NCBI RefSeq assembly: GCF_021245985.1
Contig: NZ_JAJQXA010000001.1
Coordinates: 62,001 to 126,000, forward strand
DNA: 64,000 nucleotides
Direction of reading: 5' to 3'
Source: Flavobacterium soyae
GTDB taxonomy: Bacteria > Bacteroidota > Bacteroidia > Flavobacteriales > Flavobacteriaceae
A program made the position numbers and the translations under genes. A model generated the notes under the pieces. That model saw only the letters and a list, made by a program, of their open reading frames with translations, searched no databases and was not told where the DNA came from. Below, piece after piece: positions 59,424 through 64,000 of this stretch. Numbering within the stretch: position 1 is the first letter of the stretch; the number at the start of each line of letters is the position of its first letter.

Positions 59424-61472
59424 ATGAAAAATCTATATACATTTTTAATCATTTTATTCCTAACTGGAATTATGCAAGCACAAGATCGTCCACAACCAAA
59501 ACCAGGAAACCCGCCTGTAGTTAACATTAAAAAACCTCAAACCTTTGTTTTGGCAAATGGTATGAAAGTTCTGGTTGTCGAAAACCATAAATTACCAAGA
59601 GTAAGTTTTAACCTTACACTGGACAATGCCCCATTTACAGAAGGAAACAAAAAAGGTGTTGACGAATTAACAAGCAGTTTAATTGGTAACGGAACCAAAA
59701 AAACTGCGAAAGAAGCTTTTAATGAAGAAATTGATTTTTATGGTGCAAATATCAATTTTACATCGCAAGGCGCTTTTGCAAGTTCTTTATCCAAATATTC
59801 AGGACGTGTTTTAGAGCTTTTAGCCGAAGGTGCTTTACAGCCAAATTTCACGCAAACTGAATTTGATAAAGAAAAAGCAAAATTATTAGAAGGACTTAAA
59901 GCCGATGAAAAAAGTGTTCCCGCAATTGCAAATCGTGTGGTTGATGTTTTAGCTTTTGGACGAAACCATCCTTCTGGAGAATACCTTTCTGAAGAAACTG
60001 TAAAAAATGTGACGCTTGAAGATGTTCAAAAAAATTACGCAACATATTTTGTACCGGAAAATGCCTATTTAGTTATTATTGGAGATGTTAAATTCAAAGA
60101 AACCAAAACAGCTGTAGAAAAACTTTTCGGCGGATGGAAAAAACAAGCCGCTCCAAAAAATACCTATCCAAATCCTGAAAATGCATCTAAACTTCAAATT
60201 GATTTTGTAGATGTTCCAAATGCGGTTCAATCAGAGATTTCGTTGGTAAATACTATAAATTTAAAAATGAGCGATCCTGATTTTTTCCCTGCTGTAATTG
60301 CAAATCAAATTTTAGGGGGTGATTTCAACAGTTATTTAAACATGAATTTACGCGAACAGCACGCGTGGACTTATGGCGCAAATTCAAGTATTGGAAGCGG
60401 AAAATATGTAACCAAATTCAAGGCTTCGTCTGCGGTTCGTAATGCGGTAACAGACAGCGCCGTTGTTCAGTTTATAAAAGAAATTAAAAGAGTTCGTACC
60501 GAAAGAGTTGATCCAGAAGTTTTAAGAAATGTAAAAGCAGGATATATTGGGCGTTTTGTTATGCAGGTAGAAAAACCTCAGGCTGTGGCACGTTATGCTT
60601 TAAACATTGAAACAGAAAAACTTCCGGCTGATTTCTACGAAAAATACATTCAAACAATTACCAATGTAACTGCCGATGATATTTATCGTGTGGCAAACAA
60701 ATATTTTTTACTTGACAATATGCGAATTGTTGTTGTTGGAAAAGGTTCTGATGTAATTTCTGGTTTAGAAAAACTTCAAATTCCGATTTATTATTTTGAT
60801 AAATACGGAAACCCAATTGAAAAACCGGCTGTTAAAAAAGAAGCTCCCGCAGATATTACTGCAAAAACTGTTTTCGAAAATTACATCAAAGCTATTGGCG
60901 GAGAAAAAGCAGTAACTGCCGTAAAAACACTTTATATGGATGGAACAACAAAAGTTCCGCAAGCTCCCGCCCCGCTGACTTTTACTTCAAAACTTGATTC
61001 TAAAGGGAAAATGATGGTTTCACTTTCTATGGGAAGTATGAATTTAATGAAACAGGTTGTAAATGATAAAGGCGCTTATATTGAACAGCAAGGAAAACGT
61101 AAAAACCTTGAAGGCGATGACCTTAAAGAAATGAAAGCAAATGCTGCTCCTTTTGAAGAATTACAATTAGTAAAAAGAACAGACTTAAAAGTAAACAGCA
61201 TTGAACCAATTAACGGAAGCGATGCTTATGCCATAAAAGATGGCAATACAACTCATTATTATGATGTAAAATCTGGGTTGAAAGTAGCAAAATCGAAACT
61301 TCGTGAACAAGACGGAAAATCGGTTACGCAAATCACAAACTTCAACGATTACAGAGAAGTAAAAGGTGTTAAAGTTCCTTTTAACTTAGTTCAAAATGTA
61401 GGTTTTGAATTAGATATCAAAATGACAGATATCAAGATTAATGAAGGAGTTTCTGAGGCAGATTTTCTTTAG
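59424..61472 (+). CDS. M16-family inactive partner subunit fused to a C-terminal beta-rich domain
   Basis: A 682-residue secreted protein (signal ends IMQAQ, residue 20). The first about 475 residues are M16-like, but where HxxEH is expected the chain reads KGVDELTSSLIGNGT, so it cannot bind zinc. NMNLREQHAWTYGANSSI carries the Arg/Tyr pair that in partner subunits binds the substrate C-terminus. Residues about 495-682 form an extra domain (AIGGEKAVTAVKTLYMDGTTKV, YYDVKSGLKVAKSK) like those of outer-membrane lipoprotein-sorting-type folds; its role is unknown. It follows the catalytic subunit by 12 nt. Confidence 0.88.
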   Translation: MKNLYTFLIILFLTGIMQAQDRPQPKPGNPPVVNIKKPQTFVLANGMKVLVVENHKLPRVSFNLTLDNAPFTEGNKKGVDELTSSLIGNGTKKTAKEAFNEEIDFYGANINFTSQGAFASSLSKYSGRVLELLAEGALQPNFTQTEFDKEKAKLLEGLKADEKSVPAIANRVVDVLAFGRNHPSGEYLSEETVKNVTLEDVQKNYATYFVPENAYLVIIGDVKFKETKTAVEKLFGGWKKQAAPKNTYPNPENASKLQIDFVDVPNAVQSEISLVNTINLKMSDPDFFPAVIANQILGGDFNSYLNMNLREQHAWTYGANSSIGSGKYVTKFKASSAVRNAVTDSAVVQFIKEIKRVRTERVDPEVLRNVKAGYIGRFVMQVEKPQAVARYALNIETEKLPADFYEKYIQTITNVTADDIYRVANKYFLLDNMRIVVVGKGSDVISGLEKLQIPIYYFDKYGNPIEKPAVKKEAPADITAKTVFENYIKAIGGEKAVTAVKTLYMDGTTKVPQAPAPLTFTSKLDSKGKMMVSLSMGSMNLMKQVVNDKGAYIEQQGKRKNLEGDDLKEMKANAAPFEELQLVKRTDLKVNSIEPINGSDAYAIKDGNTTHYYDVKSGLKVAKSKLREQDGKSVTQITNFNDYREVKGVKVPFNLVQNVGFELDIKMTDIKINEGVSEADFL

Positions 61473-61476
61473 AGAG

Positions 61477-61507
61477 GCTAAGGTTCTGAAATGCTAAGAT
61501 TCTAAGT
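61477..61507 (+). repeat. Short tandem dispersed repeat units
   Basis: GGCTAAGGTTCTGAAATGCT and ATGCTAAGATTCTAAG are units of the family also seen within the receptor signal peptide (2890-2930). Confidence 0.5.
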
Positions 61508-61521
61508 TTTTTTTCTCATAG

Positions 61522-61557
61522 GCTTTGTCAAAGTTCAAAATTTTGACAAAGCTTTTT
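61522..61557 (+). terminator. Intrinsic terminator after the M16 pair
   Basis: GCTTTGTCAAA (61522-61532) pairs with TTTGACAAAGC (61542-61552), followed by TTTTTT. It resembles the terminator at 56792. Confidence 0.88.
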
Positions 61558-61562
61558 TATTT

Positions 61563-61674
61563 AGTTTGTCATTTCGACCGAAGGGAGAAATCGCATTCGG
61601 GATTCGACAAAGATTGACGACATTCTATGCGGAGTTTCTATTGCGATTTCTCCCTTCGGTCGAAATGACAAACT
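61563..61674. repeat. Perfect 33-bp inverted repeat
   Basis: Arms 61563-61595 and 61642-61674 are exact complements over 33 nt (core CATTTCGACCGAAGGGAGAA) with a 46-nt loop. An open frame on the minus strand across it (61561-61821) is an artefact of the repeat. The rest of the gap to 61792 contains the GCGAAGTCGAAG scrap also seen near 49480. Confidence 0.9.
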
Positions 61675-61792
61675 TCTGCCAGAAAACTTTTTATCCTCTT
61701 TTTTGTCAGGCTTAGCGAAGTCGAAGCCCCCGTTCCAATTGGCACGCCCTTTAATTTTACGCAGGATGACAAACAAAACCTTGATCACTATC

Positions 61793-62659
61793 TTATTTCT
61801 TAGCCGATAAATAAACTCCAATCAAAATAATAAAAGCACCAAAAAACTGAATTGGCGTAAGCATTTCGTTATCTAATAATCCCCAGAAAAAAGCAACAAT
61901 TGGTATTAAATAAGTTACAGAAGTTGCAAAAACCGGAGACGAAATCTGAATTAATTTAAAGAACAAAACATTTGCAATTCCGGTTCCTAAAATTCCTAAA
62001 ATCATTACGAAGAAAATAGAATGATGTGTAACTTCCATACTTATTCTTTGAGGAATATCGGTTGTACTTAAAATCAGCAACGCCGGAATAAGCAATATGG
62101 CAAAATTCCCTGTTGTGATGCTAAGCGAGTTTAAATCAGATAAATATTTCTTGATTAAATTGACATTTATTGCATAACTAAGTGTCGCAATAACTACCAA
62201 AATAACATAATAGTAATTCTGCCCCGGATGCGATGCTGCGCCGCTTAAAACCAGTAATAAACATCCAATTAAACCAACAAAAACACCTAATACCTGTCGT
62301 TTTTGAAATTGAATCCCAAAAATTAATATTCCTAAAACCAACGTATTTAAAGGCGTAAGCGAATTTAAAATGGCTACAATTGAGCTGTCAACTTCTGTTT
62401 CTGCAATCGCAAAAAGAAAAGCCGGAGTAAAAGTTCCGAAAAAAGACGTTATCGCAACAAATTTCCATTGGCGGCGAGAAATCTTTTTTAAACTTTTAAA
62501 ACCAACAATCAATAAAAAAAAGGCAGCAAAAATAATTCGGAAAGATCCAACCTGAACTGCGGTTAAACCTACTAATCCTCTTTTGATTAAAATAAAAGAA
62601 CTTCCCCAAATTAGTGACAATACTAACAAGTAAGCCCACTTTAACTGTTTTGCATCCAT
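61793..62659 (-). CDS. EamA/DMT-family transporter
   Basis: A 288-residue membrane protein with ten predicted helices in two EamA repeats: first half LSLIWGSSFILIKRGL and SSIVAILNSLTPLNTLVLG, second half NFAILLIPALLIL and SSPVFATSVTYLIPIVAFFWGLLDNE. DMT exporters move metabolites or amino acids out of the cell; the substrate cannot be read from sequence. It is a single gene, divergent from the HMA lipoprotein gene. Confidence 0.9.
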   Translation of the reverse strand: MDAKQLKWAYLLVLSLIWGSSFILIKRGLVGLTAVQVGSFRIIFAAFFLLIVGFKSLKKISRRQWKFVAITSFFGTFTPAFLFAIAETEVDSSIVAILNSLTPLNTLVLGILIFGIQFQKRQVLGVFVGLIGCLLLVLSGAASHPGQNYYYVILVVIATLSYAINVNLIKKYLSDLNSLSITTGNFAILLIPALLILSTTDIPQRISMEVTHHSIFFVMILGILGTGIANVLFFKLIQISSPVFATSVTYLIPIVAFFWGLLDNEMLTPIQFFGAFIILIGVYLSAKK

Positions 62660-62717
62660 AAAAAGTATTTTACTGCAAATTTGTACTATTTTTACGAATT
62701 AGCCTCTTCCTTTTTAC

Positions 62718-62725
62718 TAATTTTG
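62718..62725 (+). promoter_or_regulatory. Promoter -7 element for the HMA-domain gene
   Basis: TAATTTTG matches TAnnTTTG and lies 36 nt before the ATG at 62761. Confidence 0.6.
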
Positions 62726-62760
62726 CAAAGAAAATTATTAGTAAATTAAATTCTTATAAT

Positions 62761-63144
62761 ATGAAATTCACAAAGATCATAGCTTCATTAGCAATTGCTG
62801 GTTTAATATTCGTAAGCTGTAAAAAAGAAGAAGATAAAAGTTTGGCAGTAATTAATGCTGAAAAAGCTGCTCCAAAAGAACACAAACCAATTGCTGCAGA
62901 AAATGTACAAACGGCAAGTTTCAACATTGAAGGTATGACTTGTGCAGTTGGATGCGCCAAAACTATCGAAACGGAATTATCTAATTTAGAAGGTGTAGAA
63001 AAAGCAACTGTTGATTTTGATAAAAAATTAGCGACTGTTACATTCGACAAAACGGTTCAAAATTCTGAATCACTGACGAAAGTTGTTCAGGAAACCGGAG
63101 ACGGAAAAACATATAAAGTTTCAAACTTTAAATCTAAAGTTTAA
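62761..63144 (+). CDS. Heavy-metal-associated (HMA) domain lipoprotein
   Basis: A 127-residue protein with a lipoprotein signal (IFVSC, Cys20), an Ala/Lys-rich linker, and an HMA domain (about residues 52-120: FNIEGMTCAVGCAKTIETEL, LEGVEKATVDFDKKLATVTFD). The metal site is C61-x3-C65 rather than the usual C-x2-C; this spacing is seen in other Bacteroidota envelope HMA proteins and may change the metal or its geometry. It would bind copper-type ions in the periplasm. No metal ATPase gene is nearby. Confidence 0.87.
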   Translation: MKFTKIIASLAIAGLIFVSCKKEEDKSLAVINAEKAAPKEHKPIAAENVQTASFNIEGMTCAVGCAKTIETELSNLEGVEKATVDFDKKLATVTFDKTVQNSESLTKVVQETGDGKTYKVSNFKSKV

Positions 63145-63155
63145 AGTTTCTCCAT

Positions 63156-63185
63156 AAAAAAGGCGTTCAATTGAATGCCTTTTTT
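63156..63185. terminator. Bidirectional terminator
   Basis: AAAAAGGCGTTCAA pairs with TTGAATGCCTTTTT (one G-T) between the convergent HMA and gldD genes. Confidence 0.88.
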
Positions 63186-63193
63186 ATTGTTTC

Positions 63194-63754
63194 TTATTTC
63201 CACTTCAACGTTTCCATCAATCGCTGCATATCATTTTTGATATAACTTGCAGCCGGCATTACAGAATCAAAATTTGGTTTTGCATAAAAATAAACTGATC
63301 CTGTTATAAAATGTTTTGTACTGTCTGTAACGTAAAATTGAGAGTTTGTAGCCGCATTTCCATCCACTTGATAAAACATACCGTAAACTTTCTTTTCTGC
63401 GTTTAAATACGGTTGTTCTAAAATATCATCGGCTTTAATAACGTGTTCGTAAGTCAGTTTTTGAGCGTCTTTTAAAAGCTTTTCGATATCGCCGTGAACA
63501 GGCTTATAGGTTAAATAAATAGTCGCTTTCATTTTTGGATATGTAATCGCAAATCCGCAGTCTTTTTCACCTTTAATAACCGCATCTTCATTCATTTCAA
63601 AAGCAAAGGGGCAATTGTTTTCAAAATTGACATATTTGGCTTCTGGATAATCTAATCTAAGGAAACTTGCAGGTTTAGGCAAAACGTCGTCTTTACAGCT
63701 TACAACTGTTAATGTGAGCAAAATTACCGCAACCAAAATTATTCTTTTAAACAT
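63194..63754 (-). CDS. gldD: Gliding motility lipoprotein GldD
   Basis: A 186-residue lipoprotein (TVVSC, Cys20) that matches GldD along its length: PASFLRLDYPEAKYVNFENNCPFAFEMN, KMKATIYLTYKPVHGDIEKLL, YGMFYQVDGNAATNSQFYVTDSTKHFITGSVYFYAKPNFDSVMP. GldD is one of the proteins essential for flavobacterial gliding; its exact role is unclear. Its ATG follows the stop codon of gldE with no gap, as in other flavobacteria. Confidence 0.96.
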   Translation of the reverse strand: MFKRIILVAVILLTLTVVSCKDDVLPKPASFLRLDYPEAKYVNFENNCPFAFEMNEDAVIKGEKDCGFAITYPKMKATIYLTYKPVHGDIEKLLKDAQKLTYEHVIKADDILEQPYLNAEKKVYGMFYQVDGNAATNSQFYVTDSTKHFITGSVYFYAKPNFDSVMPAASYIKNDMQRLMETLKWK

Positions 63755-64000
63755 TTATTCTATTGTTACTTTTATTTGTTTTACACGCTTTTTATCAACT
63801 GTTTCTATTGTAAAAAGACAATTTTCAAAAGCTATTTTTTGATCTTTTTTAGGGAAATTCCCCAGGATTTCTAAAATAAATCCGGCCAGCGTTTCGGCTT
63901 CGCCTTTATGAGATTCAAATATATCTTCGTCGACATCGACAATTCTATAGAAATCTTTAAGGTTTATTTTTCCTTCAAAAAGAAAATTCTTTTCGTCTAT
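63755..64000 (-). CDS. gldE: Gliding motility-associated protein GldE, C-terminal part (cut by window edge)
   Basis: The minus strand encodes about 81 C-terminal residues ending KQIKVTIE before a TAA at 63757-63755. The visible part (NLKDFYRIVDVDEDIFESHKG, ETLAGFILEILGNFPKKDQKI) is a CorC/HlyC-type transporter-associated domain, as at the end of CNNM/CorC-like GldE proteins. The membrane and CBS domains lie outside the window. Direct linkage to gldD supports the name. GldE supports gliding when GldD or related functions are weak. Confidence 0.9.
   Translation of the reverse strand: MDEKNFLFEGKINLKDFYRIVDVDEDIFESHKGEAETLAGFILEILGNFPKKDQKIAFENCLFTIETVDKKRVKQIKVTIE

Noticed and set aside
61561-61821. 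86-codon open frame on the minus strand
   Set aside because: It spans the 33-bp inverted repeat and repeat scraps and overlaps the EamA gene; the translation looks like repeat DNA.

Overview
The window is chromosomal DNA from a member of the Bacteroidota, very probably a Flavobacterium. It is AT-rich. It carries gliding-motility lipoprotein genes (gldJ, gldD and the end of gldE) and the type IX secretion genes porU and porV. Promoters follow the flavobacterial TAnnTTTG pattern, there is a SusC/SusD glycan-utilisation locus, and Shine-Dalgarno sequences are largely absent. No tRNA, rRNA, CRISPR array, transposase or phage gene was seen.

Layout. 1-740: start of greA (with a terminator-like hairpin in its leader) and a small Rieske-like lipoprotein. 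780-7070 (minus strand): a TPP-riboswitch-controlled TonB-dependent receptor, arfB, a P-loop kinase fused to a DUF4301-like region, a PnuC/PnuT-type vitamin transporter overlapping it, and a GGGP-synthase-like enzyme. 7130-8530: a Crp/Fnr regulator, a 22-bp palindrome placed like a class II activator site, and a two-gene operon for a 3-TM protein and a group III truncated haemoglobin. 8620-13850: a phosphopantetheinyl transferase, ahcY, two secreted coiled-coil paralogues, a WG-repeat protein and an SMR transporter. 14000-16830: an alkylation-repair cluster in which Ada is split (AraC-methyltransferase protein, separate Ada metal-binding domain) alongside two 2OG-Fe(II) dioxygenases including AlkB. 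16835-18580: a YjbR protein, a NUDIX-derived regulator and a small orphan.

18590-37700 is a beta-glucan utilisation locus: GH3, GH30, a secreted EEP-fold hydrolase, GH16, three more GH30 enzymes, a PKD surface lipoprotein, SusD and SusC. A divergent membrane-spanning beta-propeller/LuxR regulator follows. Two 18-nt direct repeats directly upstream of the susC promoter are the likely operator. Enzymes and binding proteins carry lipoprotein or Sec signals, which fits surface or periplasmic breakdown of a beta-1,3/1,6-glucan such as laminarin.

37700-64000 is mainly housekeeping and envelope genes: murF, gldJ, porU-porV, cdd, pyruvate dehydrogenase E1-alpha and E2, an M1 aminopeptidase, a glycosyltransferase, miaE, an AsmA-like protein, rplU-rpmA, an M16 peptidase pair, an EamA transporter, an HMA-domain lipoprotein and gldD-gldE. 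Intergenic gaps repeatedly hold palindromic repeat families, the most elaborate being a nested inverted repeat at 51478-51869.
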